DNA of 64,000 nucleotides from Euclidia mi (taxonomy: Eukaryota > Arthropoda > Insecta > Lepidoptera > Erebidae): positions 44,331,598-44,395,597 of the forward strand of contig OX123182.2 in NCBI GenBank assembly GCA_944739405.2, read 5' to 3'. The position numbers were made by a program, and so were the translations under genes. The notes beneath the pieces are model-generated. The model did no database searches and had not been told where the DNA came from. It saw only the letters and a list, made by a program, of their open reading frames with translations. Within the stretch, counting starts at the first letter, position 1. Each line of letters opens with the position of its first letter. Below, one piece after another: positions 43,683-54,509 of the stretch.

Positions 43683-44144
43683 TGGTTCGGCGTTACACCG
43701 AAACCGAAGGTTCCTAGGCGATTTGGGAAAAAATGGACTGTATTTAAAGGATGGTGAGTCCTGATCGCCTAGGATTGGAGAGGGAAAGAAAATATGGTGT
43801 AGAAAGGAACTTCTTACCTTGCACGGCAATCTTTTTCTTCTCAGAAGGGCAGTCTCCTGGTGTTTTCGAGATGAAGCTGCTTGATTCACTACACTACACT
43901 ATTCATTTTTCTTTGGTTGTAAGCGGTAATAATTATATAATTATGGCGGTGCGGTGCGGTGCGGTACGGTATGGCGGACACGTTCTCAGCGTCTCGAATC
44001 TTCTGTCGCCATTGATCAGGGCGGCCAATAGCGAGGCGTTTCGGGAGAGGATTTAAGAAAAGGATCGCTCGGATTAGCCGAGCAGCGACGAACCATTGAC
44101 GTTGACGTGATTAGTTCTCGATGGAAAGGTAGATGGCGCTACCA
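43683..44144 (-). repeat. BEL1 5' LTR (462 bp)
   Basis: Direct repeat of 35963-36451 with scattered substitutions and a deletion of about 30 bp after ACACTATTC. The plus-strand text before it (TATGGATAAAAAAA) shows no evident primer-binding site, unlike BEL2. Confidence 0.92.
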
Positions 44145-44212
44145 ACTTCTTTTAAAATATTTGGTTTCTTTCATTAATATAAATATATTTGTCAGTGTCT
44201 CATATTGAAATT

Positions 44213-44465
44213 TGTGTAATAGTAGACAAAGTTTTGTAATGAAAACCTCAGATTCCGTTGATAACAGCTTTAATTTTGGTTATTTGACATTAAGATTACA
44301 ATGATTCGCAGTTTTACGTCTTGATGCTAGCGTAACAAATTTAGAAATCGAATAACAAAAATATGTGCGGGTGTCAGTAAAATAAATTTAGGAGTCAGGA
44401 CAGTATTACTTAAACGAGTAACTTGATGCCATTTAAAATGATCAGGCGTTTATGCAGCGCAGACA
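44213..44465 (-). repeat. BEL2 3' LTR (253 bp)
   Basis: Near-identical to 51302-51555. The differences are GTGTCAG/GTGTAAG and one missing base in GTCAGGACAG/GTCAGGTACAG. Confidence 0.95.
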
Positions 44466-44500
44466 TCTTCCCCCCCGTTGAAAGACTCCTTTCAACTGCG

Positions 44501-46121
44501 TTAGTCGTCATCCGGTAAAGATGTAGGCAAGGGGCAAATCCGTGTGAGAGGCCTCCTGAAGCAGCCTCTGGTAGTCTCCACGTCTGCGACTCGTGTGACG
44601 CCGTCGGTTCCAGGGAATAGGCGGCTGACTCGTCCCATTCGCCAGCTCAGTGGTGGGACGTTATCCTCCTGGAGAAGAACTAAATCTCCAACTTGCAGGG
44701 ATGCTGAATTAGTGCGCCATTTGGAGCGCTGTTGTAGTTCTGCTATATATTCCTTTTCCCAGCGCTGCCAAAAATGCCGACGAATCTGTTCAAGCTTCAA
44801 GTAACGTTGAAGGTTGTTCTGGTTCTCGTGCTCGAGCGATGGACCAGGCAATGCATTTAGGGCACGCCCTATCAGAAAGTGACCGGGAGATAGGAAATGG
44901 TAATCGTTAGGGGAAGGGGAGAGTGGGCACAAAGGTCGACTATTAAGCACAGCTTCCACTTGTGTGAAGAGAGTACATACATATCTCCTCAAACGTTAAA
45001 CGATGGTTCCCCCTAACGCGTTTTAAGTGGTATTTCGCGGATTTAACGCCGGTTTCCCAGATGCCGCCAAAATGTGGAGCATACGTGGGAGAAAACACAA
45101 ATTTTATGCCTTCATTGGTAGCAAAATTAACTACAGGTTCATGATTAGTTTTAAGAAAATTGCCAATCTCTTTAGCTGCCGCAACAAAGTTGCGACCGTT
45201 ATCGCAAAATATCTCCGCTGGCTTACCTCGACGCGATATGAATCTGCGTAACGTCATGATGAACGCATCCTCGGACAAATCACTGACAGCTTCCAGGTGC
45301 ACACACTTATAGCGAAAACATACAAACAAACATAAATAGGTTTTAATTAGTCGTGCACCTCGACCCTTTCTATTTAGTGTTAGGAACGGACCAGCGAAGT
45401 CAACTCCCACAGTACGGAATGGAAAATCAGGTATGATGTGCTTTGCAGGTAAATTTCCCATCATGGGAGTTAATGTTTTACCTTGTATACGTCTACATCG
45501 AACACAAACATGTACTGTGCGGCGGGCCAAATGCCTACCATTTATAGGCCACACAGTCTCTCTTACACAGGTCAGCAACAGCTGAGGCCCAGCATGCATA
45601 TTGTGTAAGTGTTCATATTTAAAATACAATTTAGTGAGTGGATGAGAAGCGTGTAAAAGTATAGGATGTTTTTTAGTATAATTGTAATTAGATAATTCTA
45701 TCCTACCACCGACCCTCATCACCTTGTCATCATCCAAAAAGGGTGAAAGTGACAAAAGTGTTGACTTGCTACTTAAAGTTTTATTTTTTAACAAAAGATT
45801 GTACTCTAGAGCAAATGAAGTTTGCTGAGCAATTTTACATAAGCTAATAAAAGACAATTCTAATTCGCTAGCAGTTAATTTACCAAATAATTTATCTTTA
45901 GGACATTTATGTCTTGTGTTATGTATGAATCTATTGACATACGCAAATACACGTCTCAGTTTTAAAAACGATGAAAACTTATCTATTTTTAGAATTTCTG
46001 TTTCTAGTTCCTGGACAACAGCGGAAGTGGACTTCATCTCAGGTAAGTCTGATTCATTTATTAATTTCTTTAAATAGGGCCAATCGGATTCAGGCTGTAT
46101 TAGAAAGCTTGGACCCGACCA
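44501..46121 (-). pseudogene. BEL2 integrase and Pol C-terminus (one frameshift)
   Basis: Continues in the frame of the preceding ORF after its TGA: WSGPSFLIQPESDWPYLKKL, then a Met at 46037. The HHCC finger reads LHNMHAGPQLLLTCVRE...CVRCRRIQ. The catalytic core has VGVDFAGPFL, EIFCDNGRNF and GGIWETGVKSAKYHL. A 4-bp tandem duplication (ATGT repeated within 44968-44990) shifts the frame inside LTFEE. The C-terminal part then runs in another frame from TLFTQVEAVLNSRPLCPL to ICPLPTSLPDDD and a stop at 44501. The integrase would join cDNA ends to the target. All catalytic residues are present, so damage is limited to the TGA and the duplication. Confidence 0.88.
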
Positions 46122-49100
46122 TCAGAAATTAGAATTGATGATTTGATCTGGGCTCACGCCCCTTGAGATCAGGTCAGCCGGATTCTGATCAGTCGGCACA
46201 TAGCGCCACGACGAACTATCGGTAAGTTCATTAATTTCGGCTACCCTATTAGCTACAAACGTTTTTAACTTTGCAGAATTACTATTCAACCAGCTGAGGA
46301 CAACGCTGGAATCGCACCAGTAAATGATGCGATTGACATCACATCGCAGAGAGCTGGTAACTGTCTTACACAATTTTGCAGCTAATAGCGCAGCGCAAAG
46401 CTCCAGACGCGGTATTGTTATCGATTTCAACGGCGCCACCTTAGACTTAGCACACAGTAAATTTACCTTTACCTCGCCAGCTAAGTTGTGTGACCGTAGG
46501 TACACACAGGCACCGTAAGCGACTTGAGAAGCATCACTAAAGGTATGTATTTCTATATAACTAGGAGCTTCACATAGTGTTAAGCGCGGGTTCTGCAAAT
46601 CTGATAAAAAATGTAAATTGCCAATGAACTTGTTCCAGGATTCCAGGATATCGGAACTAACTGGTTCATCCCAATCCTTCTTGTTCAGCCATAAGGACTG
46701 AAGTAACATTTTAGGTATAATTACACATGGACTGAGAATTCCAAGAGGATCAAAAATCTTGAATGATGCAGACATTATCGATCGCTTGGTAACCACATCA
46801 TTTTTATTGGGAATCTCAATCGATATTTGAAGAGTATCGGTTTCAGGATTCCAATTTAACCCTAAAGTATTATTAGATTCACTTAAACTAACCTTATCAT
46901 TCTGATCAATGACTGATGATGATAAAATGCTTGGTAAATTCGATCTAAATTTACGTAGCTTAAACCCACCTGACTTTAAAGTGTCTGACACCTTGCGTTG
47001 AATGTATAATAGCTTGGACTCGTCGTTTGATCCGGTGACCAGATCGTCGACGTAATGGTCGTGTTTAATAATGTTACCTATAAGCTGGTCATCGCAATCC
47101 TCTGCCAGTACTGACAAACACTTGGTGCTCAAATATGTAGCACTTGCAAGACCATAAGTTACGGTTTTCAGACGTAAAGTTTTGATAGGATTGGACTCAT
47201 CACTTTTCCAAAGTATTAATTGTAAATTACGATCCTTTTCATTTAATTCAACCATTCTAAAGAATTTTTCAATATCAGCTGTCAAAATATATTTGTACTG
47301 ACGAGCCCGAATCAAAATAGAAAAGATTGAGTCTTGAACATTGGGACCGACCATCTGCAGATCGTTCAGAGAGAAACCTGAGGAAGTTCGTGCCGATCCA
47401 TCAAAGACAACACGAGTCTTTGTCGTTTCACTATTTTGCTTATATACTGCATGATGGCAAAGATAATAGGATGGAACGGGATTAGTAGTCGGACATTCCT
47501 CTAAATGACCTAACTCTAAATATTCTTGAATGAAATTGCAATATTTCAACTTTAATTCTGGATTCTTACGGAAACGTCTTTCTAAATACAACAATCGTTT
47601 CTTAGCCATTGCGTAAGAATCTCCTAAACAATCTGGTGTATCAATTAGGGGCAGCCTCACACAAAATCTACCCGATTCTAAACGATAAGTATTACGATAA
47701 AAATGGTCTTCACATGCCTGCTCAATTTTGCTAAAATATTGCTTGTCTGGAACCTGCTCAAGTTCCCAAAACCTTATCAAATGAGAATTAATATTGGAAT
47801 TATTGCATTCGTCACTATCACTAATTGAAACATGACACGGAATATTTTTAGGTGACGAACAATTCCTTACACTTGGAGAAATTGGGCCGGCAACGAGCCA
47901 ACCAAGCTTTGAGCTACGAAGCTGGGGCATATTAGTACCTAATGCAAGCTGATCACATCCGAGTAGGTCCCAAAACAGGTCTGCACATATCAAGACGTCT
48001 ATGGCTGAAGGCCGATTAAAGCTAGGATCAGCTAGCTGTAGGTTGGTTGGAATATTTAATTGACTAATATCTATAGATTGTTTAGGAATAACACTTGTTA
48101 ATTGGTTTAATACATAAAATGACTGTACAACACTATAGTCATCATTAAGAGAATTTAATCGGGCAATACAACTTTTGTTTACGTATTCCGCTAAGTTGTT
48201 GCCTATACCAATAACGTTTATAGTATTAATAGCACATACCTGTAATGATAACTTGTTCATAAGTGACTGGCTAATAAATGAAGACTGACTGCCACAGTCT
48301 AACAAAGCACGCACTCGAAATTGTTTGTTTGTTTGTGGATTGATAACATTAACCATAGTTGTTGATAAAAGAATGTGATTTTCTATAAAATTATCACTAA
48401 TAGGATTATTTACTGATATTTCAGTTGAACCACGATCTGTGTTGTTATTATTGCTGCTGACTGTACTAGCATTACTTGCACTAGTATTGTTTAAATTAGG
48501 GGAATGCAAGAGTGAATTGTGCCTACGCTTGCACTCACGACAGGGACCCAACTTGCAGTCACGTGCACGATGCCCAGTTCGTAAACAATTGGAGCATAAG
48601 TGCAACTTAAATGCTTCATCTCGTCGTTCCTGAACGCTCTTTGCAAGGAATGTAGGGCGGTCGTATATCCAGTGGTCACCCTTACAGACAACGCACTGCT
48701 TAGCGACAGAGCCGGTGTTCTGAACTGTAGATGAAAAGGATTTAGTACTACGAGAATTGTTATTATTGTTTGGACGTGATTGTGTGACCTTGGGTATATC
48801 AGACTTGTTTTGATTCATAGTTTCTAACACATCAGCGCGATCAGTTAGGAATTTATTGAAATCCTTTAAAGCAGGGAGATTGGACAAATTATTACGATGT
48901 TCTTCCCACTTCATGGCAGTACGATTATCTAATTTTGGTATAAGAATTTTAATAATTATCATTTCAAGCAGTTCATCTTTCGTTGCTAAACTTGACAATG
49001 CTCGCAAGTTTTTAGTTACGTGGTCAACTAGAAACCTCAGTGATTTGTCCGATTCACGTTTGTGTTGTTGTTGTGTTGATTCGAAATATATCAATGAATT

Positions 49101-49397
49101 AAGGTGTTGATTTATAAGTTGGCGCTTGTTATCGTAACGATCGTACAAAAGCTGCCATGCAGTTTTATAATTATTTTCAGAAATCTCTAAATTGGAAATA
49201 ATTCGCGCGGCTTCCTTTTCAAGATACGATACCAAATAATGGAACTTGTGAATAGGTTTAATGCGTTCATTGTTATGAATAAGCGATAAATAGGTATCTC
49301 GGAACTCAAGCCAGCGGAAATAAGCGCCATCAAACTTTGGGATTTGTATTTGTGGTAATTTAAAATCAACATGATGACATTTAATATAATATGACAT
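46122..49397 (-). CDS. BEL2 Gag-Pol: Gag core, zinc knuckles, protease, RT, RNase H
   Basis: A 1,091-codon open frame. Residues about 10-200 are the Gag core (LPQIQIPKFDGAYFRWLEFR). CVVCKGDHWIYDR and CSNCLRTGHRARDC then CRECKRRHNSLLH (about 235-300) are knuckles. LLDCGSQSSF carries the protease Asp at 367. RT spans about 640-860, with TRVVFDGSAR, YILTADIEKFF and the catalytic YVDD at 782-785 (47043-47054). RNase H follows (FSDASQVAYGACVYL, CDSSVVLSWL, NPADLISRG). The Met at 49397 is just the first in frame after the transposon insertion. The frame ends at a TGA (46122-46124) between NSNF and WSGPSF, where relatives have Trp. The same frame then continues into integrase. Confidence 0.92.
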   Translation of the reverse strand: MSYYIKCHHVDFKLPQIQIPKFDGAYFRWLEFRDTYLSLIHNNERIKPIHKFHYLVSYLEKEAARIISNLEISENNYKTAWQLLYDRYDNKRQLINQHLNSLIYFESTQQQHKRESDKSLRFLVDHVTKNLRALSSLATKDELLEMIIIKILIPKLDNRTAMKWEEHRNNLSNLPALKDFNKFLTDRADVLETMNQNKSDIPKVTQSRPNNNNNSRSTKSFSSTVQNTGSVAKQCVVCKGDHWIYDRPTFLAKSVQERRDEAFKLHLCSNCLRTGHRARDCKLGPCRECKRRHNSLLHSPNLNNTSASNASTVSSNNNNTDRGSTEISVNNPISDNFIENHILLSTTMVNVINPQTNKQFRVRALLDCGSQSSFISQSLMNKLSLQVCAINTINVIGIGNNLAEYVNKSCIARLNSLNDDYSVVQSFYVLNQLTSVIPKQSIDISQLNIPTNLQLADPSFNRPSAIDVLICADLFWDLLGCDQLALGTNMPQLRSSKLGWLVAGPISPSVRNCSSPKNIPCHVSISDSDECNNSNINSHLIRFWELEQVPDKQYFSKIEQACEDHFYRNTYRLESGRFCVRLPLIDTPDCLGDSYAMAKKRLLYLERRFRKNPELKLKYCNFIQEYLELGHLEECPTTNPVPSYYLCHHAVYKQNSETTKTRVVFDGSARTSSGFSLNDLQMVGPNVQDSIFSILIRARQYKYILTADIEKFFRMVELNEKDRNLQLILWKSDESNPIKTLRLKTVTYGLASATYLSTKCLSVLAEDCDDQLIGNIIKHDHYVDDLVTGSNDESKLLYIQRKVSDTLKSGGFKLRKFRSNLPSILSSSVIDQNDKVSLSESNNTLGLNWNPETDTLQISIEIPNKNDVVTKRSIMSASFKIFDPLGILSPCVIIPKMLLQSLWLNKKDWDEPVSSDILESWNKFIGNLHFLSDLQNPRLTLCEAPSYIEIHTFSDASQVAYGACVYLRSHNLAGEVKVNLLCAKSKVAPLKSITIPRLELCAALLAAKLCKTVTSSLRCDVNRIIYWCDSSVVLSWLNSNSAKLKTFVANRVAEINELTDSSSWRYVPTDQNPADLISRGVSPDQIINSNF

Positions 49398-49428
49398 TTT
49401 ATTGTTAAAATTTTATTATTTTTACATA

Positions 49429-49880
49429 TTGTTTGCAACATGTATTTTACTATGTATTAGCTTGTAAAGTTGTGAGTATGATGTGGGCATTATTAAACAT
49501 ATATACAAATAGTTGTGGCAACCTGTCTGATGGCTTAGGCTGACATGCTTATGCATACACCTTCTGATGGCGTGGAGGCATAGTGATACAGATCGTGCTG
49601 GCTCCCTCAATCAAGGTTGAGCCGTACGATTGCTGTTGAATGCGGGCCATCAGTGGGCCGAGTCAGTCAAAAGCGTCAGATGATTTCCTGCATTGTACTT
49701 GCATACTAAGCCCTTTTTTTGTCTGGACTTTAAAAGATGAAGAAAATACTAAACAAAATGAAGTGACAAAAAAAATGACTCTGAGTTTGTTTCGGCCTTT
49801 CTTCTCACGAAGTCATTTAGCTAGGAAAAGCCGGCATCATCTAGAATAGGGTTTTTGACATCTATAAGTGTTGTAAACAA
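49429..49880. mobile_element. Short DNA transposon inside BEL2 gag
   Basis: TTGTTTGCAACA at 49429-49440 and its inverted near copy (one mismatch) at 49869-49880 bound 452 bp of non-coding sequence lying between two Gag segments. A target duplication was not identified, and a few extra non-coding bases remain on the left. It inserted after BEL2, so it is one of the youngest events here. Confidence 0.55.
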
Positions 49881-49904
49881 CCAAAATGCAGAAATAAATA
49901 TGTC

Positions 49905-50311
49905 TTTATGTCTTTATGACATTGAAATGACAGATCGTTATGACATTGTGATGAATTAAGCAAATCAGATTCGTTTGAAGTATTTTTGTACTTATCAAGT
50001 TGCTCTTCAGCAATTGCAAGATGTGAAGTGAAGATCTGCTCAATTTCATCACGTTCGTCGATCTCGGAGTCCATATTATCGCAATTAATGACCTCAATCT
50101 GAGCCTGTAGTTCATCAAATTTGCTAGACATAGCTCGTATTTTACCAATACTAATTTCTAACTCTTTAATTTGGGTTTTATTCAATTTTGAAGAGCATAC
50201 TCCATCTAAATATTTTTTAAACTTTGTTAAACGACCTTTGACCGAGCTACGCTTAGCAAACAGTTCCTTCAATTGTTTTGCATTACAGTCTTTATCTTCG
50301 CTTAAAGACAT
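49905..50311 (-). pseudogene. BEL2 Gag N-terminus, cut off by an insertion
   Basis: The Met at 50311 (MSLSEDKDCNAKQLKELFAK) is preferred over the upstream Met at 50353, which adds only a hydrophobic Leu-rich stub. The segment is charged and helical (VKGRLTKFKKYLDGVC, EISIGKIRAMSSKFDEL), a probable coiled coil as in other BEL/Pao Gag proteins. It runs to SQCHNDLSFQCHKD, where a short DNA transposon interrupts the gene. The rest of Gag continues from 49397. Confidence 0.75.
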
Positions 50312-51279
50312 TTTGTTAAATACTAATAGCAACAACAAACGATAAACTAGCACTGAGAACTTTACGAAAAATGCTTATTGTTAATTGAGTTCTAAACAGT
50401 AACGCAAAATGAAGGAATAAAGTTATATGTTTAGAATCTTATCTGATACTCCTTCGGCGGCACCTGGGGCCCGAACGCAGCCACGCGACTGCAGCTCGGC
50501 AGCACGACGATGCACCGACGTCACCCGAACGCGGCTAGCGGTAGCTGGCAGCGTCAGGCAGCGATGGAGTTTCTGGAATAGTCGGCCCAAAATATTTGAA
50601 ATAATGTTAACTACAATAATGGCACGAACTATTGGGAGGGTGTCTATGAGAAAAATTGGCAATATTACTAATTGGTGTTTAGATACTCAAGTATTTTTCA
50701 TTTATGAACTTATTTTAAGGAATGTACTGGTATTTTAAGAATTTATAATTTTACAAATGAGGACGTAGGTAGTTGTCACACTGAACAATGGATTTTAATT
50801 ACACTATTTTACTATATTTACTGGTTGTTTACTTGAAATAAGCTTTAAATTAGCTAGATACTTTGTTGAACTAATGAAATACACAAGTGGAATGTACCAA
50901 ACAGCGACCCTTTTGATAGGAAAAATAGGTTTAGGTGTTAGGGTAAACTATGGGAATGGCACTTAACTGATAGGCGAGACGGCTGCTTACGGCTGCATTG
51001 GTCCTCGCTGATGGCTGCTGGCACTGATAGGAACAGGAGCTGTTCTACAAATGTTGACGGAATCCTCGAACTGGCGTGGCAGGCTGACAACCCCGACGTG
51101 GCGTCGTCGTAGAAGCTAAGGCTGGGCGCGGCGCGTTCTGCTGACCGACCTGGCTGGCTTAGTTGTCTTCTTTGATAGTGTTCCTGCGTCTGTAGTCCTC
51201 CACTATCAATCTTTGGTAGATTTCCTTTTGACGAGAATTCTTTGTTTTCGTATTTCGATCCGAATTTTTGCAAATCCGT
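50312..51279 (-). other. BEL2 leader
   Basis: About 1 kb between the primer-binding site and the Gag start. It contains a GC-rich patch (50450-50580). A minus-strand frame (51318-50938) begins inside the LTR and shows no known motif, so I treat it as incidental. The packaging signal probably lies here. Confidence 0.5.
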
Positions 51280-51301
51280 GATGTCGCGGTCGCCAATTTT
51301 A

Positions 51302-51555
51302 TGTGTAATAGTAGACAAAGTTTTGTAATGAAAACCTCAGATTCCGTTGATAACAGCTTTAATTTTGGTTATTTGACATTAAGATTACAATGATTCGCAG
51401 TTTTACGTCTTGATGCTAGCGTAACAAATTTAGAAATCGAATAACAAAAATATGTGCGGGTGTAAGTAAAATAAATTTAGGAGTCAGGTACAGTATTACT
51501 TAAACGAGTAACTTGATGCCATTTAAAATGATCAGGCGTTTATGCAGCGCAGACA
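51302..51555 (-). repeat. BEL2 5' LTR (254 bp)
   Basis: Upstream LTR for the minus-strand genes. Followed (towards lower coordinates) by six bases and then the putative primer-binding site TGGCGACCGCGACATC at about 51280-51295. Confidence 0.95.
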
Positions 51556-51661
51556 AAATTGTATCTTTATATACTGTGTTTCTAATAATAATTATATTAC
51601 GTGGGTAAAATATGTTTCTTAACTTTATAGTTATTTTATTAAATCAGTGGGCAGTGCACAT

Positions 51662-51885
51662 AGCTCGAAGAACCGATGGCCGTTGGGGCAGAAAGGTTCT
51701 GGAGTGCCGGCCACGTACCGGACGACGCAGCAGAGGTAGGCCCCCGCAAGGTGGACCGACGATCTCGTCAAGATCGCGGGAGGCGGCTGGATGCGGGCGG
51801 CTCAAGACCGGTCTGTGTGGAGAGCCTTGGGGGAGGCCTATGTCCAGCAGTGGACGTTGTTTGGCTGATATGATGATTAAATCAG
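51662..51885 (+). mobile_element. LINE 3' stub (5'-truncated copy 1)
   Basis: Encodes in mixed frames the C-terminal end of a lepidopteran-type LINE polyprotein: GRWGRKVLECRPRTGRRSRG, GRPP, WTDDLVKIAGGG, then AYVQQWTLFG. It ends with GCTGATATGATGAT. Only the last 220 bp are present. Family recalled from pattern, not searched. Confidence 0.7.
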
Positions 51886-52185
51886 TTCGAGTTTTACTAC
51901 AATTTGTAAAATACTACACCTTTGAAGAATAGGTCGAACAAAATATTTTCGTAATATAAAGTAATTTTCTTAAAGGTAACAATTTTAAATAAATACGTAT
52001 CGTACAAGTTAAATAAGAATCCACAAGTTAGCTTGTTTTTTATTTGGTGAACAAACTTCGAACTTATAAAATTAAAAATTACTTTTAGATACAAATGTCT
52101 TGTCCATTTCATTGAATTAGAGTTAAATTTCTGAGATAGACGCGTCAGAGGCACATTAAGTCATGGTAGGTTAATTTATATCTTG

Positions 52186-52312
52186 CTAGGATCGCCGGGG
52201 TCGGATGGATTCGGGCGACTCAAGATCGGACCATGTGAACAGCCTTGGGTGGGGCCTTTGTCCAGCAGTGGACGTCTTTCGGCTGATATGATAATGATAA
52301 ATATCGACACTG
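52186..52312 (+). mobile_element. LINE 3' stub (copy 2)
   Basis: A shorter copy of the same 3' end (GGATCGCCGGGGTCGGATGG ... CCAGCAGTGGACGTC) finishing in TGATATGATAATGAT. The GAT-type tail is shared with copy 1. Confidence 0.72.
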
Positions 52313-54087
52313 GTAATGGTGTTCTATTCTTACCAAATAGTATTTTTGATCCAAAAAAGCAGTCTTCTAAGCATTATGACAATAACATTAAAGTGAATTA
52401 CTTACCTAATACTCAACGTTATCCTATTCGAAACTGTTTACATATATATTTTTCATATTTGTGAATATATTTTACATCACCTTAAAGAACTTAAATATAT
52501 TTAAATCTACTTTTATTCCTACATTTATATAATCTACTGGCAAATAACGTACTTCCAACATTTGGCGAAGTCAGGTGTTTTACCGCCATCTCTGCAGACC
52601 ATCATGGTGACGAATTAGCTTGCTAATGTCACCCTTAGGAATTGGCGGTTTGATATTGATTACATGCGTTCGGCACTGAGGTACAATTTAAGCCAGTAAT
52701 ATCAATCATGGCTCAGACCACGAGTGTTAGTTATAGTTATAACGGATTTTATTATTTCTGATTATATGATAACTAGAATTTACCTGTGGCTGCGTGAATT
52801 ATACGTGCACACCTTCCACAAGAATAACACTATCTATTGATTAAAACCGCACAAATCCACTCGGTAGTTTTTGTGTAATTTGGATATAGAGAAACAGACA
52901 AGACGCTTTGTGAAATTCGTTCTATAATATTATATGCATAAATAAACATAGTAAAACGACAAAATCGCGATGCAAATAGCTTTAAACTTGTTAATAGGAA
53001 AAGGCAGTAAATTTTCACTTCAAAAACTTTAAATTTATTCTACGATCAATAAAATCTAGAACTGATTGCTGGAAATAGAATCTTTGACATATGCAACTAG
53101 GTCAACAACTGTTCGTAAGGGTTGGTTCAATTATACTTGATTTTCAATTCGTTCAGTTATTGACTACAACTAAGTTGGTTAAGTGGCACAATTATAAAAA
53201 TTCAACGAGCCAAGCTGCATAAAAATAAAGTGACAGCCCTCTGTTCACTCTCAATTCGAGTGTTTAATCCGCTTTGCCGATAAATGTGACGAAATAGCTC
53301 TGAAGATTATTAACAATACAACCTTTAAGGCATTAAGGCGAAATGCGATTCTAGCATTTTGATGCTTAAAATCAGTATTCATTTGTGTAGGTAAACGTAT
53401 GAAGTCCGATATGATGAATAATCTTTTTTCTTGTGAAGGCGATATCAATATACGCGATTCATAAAATGCGATGCACACTATGATGCTCTCTAAACACAGT
53501 CTAGATAAAAGTAATTTTATGTAGTAATTTTAGTTCTAATTCAGTTTGTAAGAGAGAGGGAGAAAATTAAGCATGATACTAGTGCGTAGAGATCTAAGAA
53601 AATATTAAGTCTTACAAAATTCTGCGAAAATATTTTCTCACTTAAAATATATATACCCTAAGTTTCTTCCTCTGTTAACCAGAATTCTCGAAGAATGGTG
53701 TGAAAAATGTATCGACCACGAGAACGTGACTCCAAGTGACAAATTCTGTTTGGTCACTACGGAATTTTCCTGGCTGGCAGTATTGCCCGTTACAAGTTTG
53801 TACAAAAAATAAGGATTCAATTTTGAAAAAAATAATGTTACTTCTTTTGTTGCGACAGAATGTTACAACCGTTAGAAGCTTAACAGCGCTGCAGAATATC
53901 AGTGATCCATCCATTCCACAAATACATTATAAATGGTAGATACGTTATTGGCTTTATCTTTATTTTTAAACAACTACGAAATTAGGTCTCAGTAGCGTTA
54001 TTATACAAATATATAGGTAACATTAGGTATATTTCAATTGCGCTAAGTGGTGGTGAAATTAAAAAATTGCGCTAAGTTTAAAGTTAG
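52313..54087. other. No recognisable gene or element
   Basis: AT-rich DNA. Short frames on both strands (60-93 codons) show no motif. No terminal repeats, SINE boxes or satellite seen. Confidence 0.5.
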
Positions 54088-54089
54088 TA

Positions 54090-54487
54090 AGGATGATGCT
54101 TGGAGCACAGTACAAAGTAAACGATAAAAAAATCGAATACAAGGGAAGGCAAAGGATGCTTCGTGTAAATTTAAGGCGGCAGACATCAAAATACCGCTAT
54201 TTGTAAACAATGTGGATAATGAGTCATCAGTTAAGGACGTGGCTGACTATATACTTAGCAAGACGGGTGTTGTAGTGCAGTTGACGGTGATTAATATAAA
54301 ACGACAAAGAGATTATAAAGCCTTTAAAGTGTTTGTTCCTAGACACAAGTTAGACATGTTCCTGAATGAACAGTTGTGGCCCGAAGGTATTTCCTTCCGT
54401 CGCTTTATTAATTTCAAAGAGCGGAAAGTGCAAAGCCCGGCTACATTACGGGTGACTGACGCTGGGAATGAGGCTAGAAAAAATTAG
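54090..54487 (+). pseudogene. LINE ORF1 C-terminal part
   Basis: Reads SKDDAWSTVQ, a stop, then FKAADIKIPLFVNNVDNESS into the open frame at 54212. KAFKVFVPRHKLDMFLNEQL with WPEGISFRRFINFK is the RRM-like C-terminal segment common to insect LINE ORF1 proteins (KxFKVxVP...LWPxGxxxRxF). It would bind element RNA. The N-terminus is missing. Confidence 0.7.
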
Positions 54488-54509
54488 TAAGTTATTTATG
54501 GCTAGTACT

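Larger units (their letters stand above)
35963..44144 (-). mobile_element. BEL/Pao retrotransposon 'BEL1', complete outline, heavily damaged
   Basis: Bounded by 489-bp (35963-36451) and 462-bp (43683-44144) LTRs with TGGTTCGG...CTACCA ends. The 5-bp target duplication is ACTTC (35958-35962, 44145-44149). Genes are on the minus strand: gag, zinc knuckles and protease, remnant of RT, RNase H, integrase. A purine tract GGGCCGGGGGAATA precedes the 3' LTR. Later events inside it are a MITE in gag (42711-42891), a DNA transposon in the pol C-terminus (36841-37790) and a decamer satellite replacing the RT core (40211-41135). LTR divergence, including an indel of about 30 bp, makes it older than its neighbour BEL2. 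Confidence 0.92.
44213..51555 (-). mobile_element. BEL/Pao retrotransposon 'BEL2', complete, young
   Basis: A 7,343-bp element with 253- and 254-bp LTRs that differ by one substitution and one indel, and TG...CA ends (TGTGTAATAG...GCAGACA). The 5-bp duplication AAATT lies at 44208-44212 and 51556-51560. Minus-strand genes are Gag-Pol with zinc knuckles, protease, RT (YVDD), RNase H and integrase. A purine tract GGGGGGGAAGA abuts the 3' LTR, and TGGCGACCGCGACATC, a tRNA-primer-like site, follows the 5' LTR. Defects are few: a short DNA transposon in gag, one TGA for Trp, one 4-bp duplication. Confidence 0.95.

Noticed and set aside
50938..51318. Minus-strand 126-codon frame starting inside the BEL2 LTR
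   Set aside because: It has no Gag-like motif and begins inside the LTR. The Gag start at 50311 is better supported. Kept as leader.
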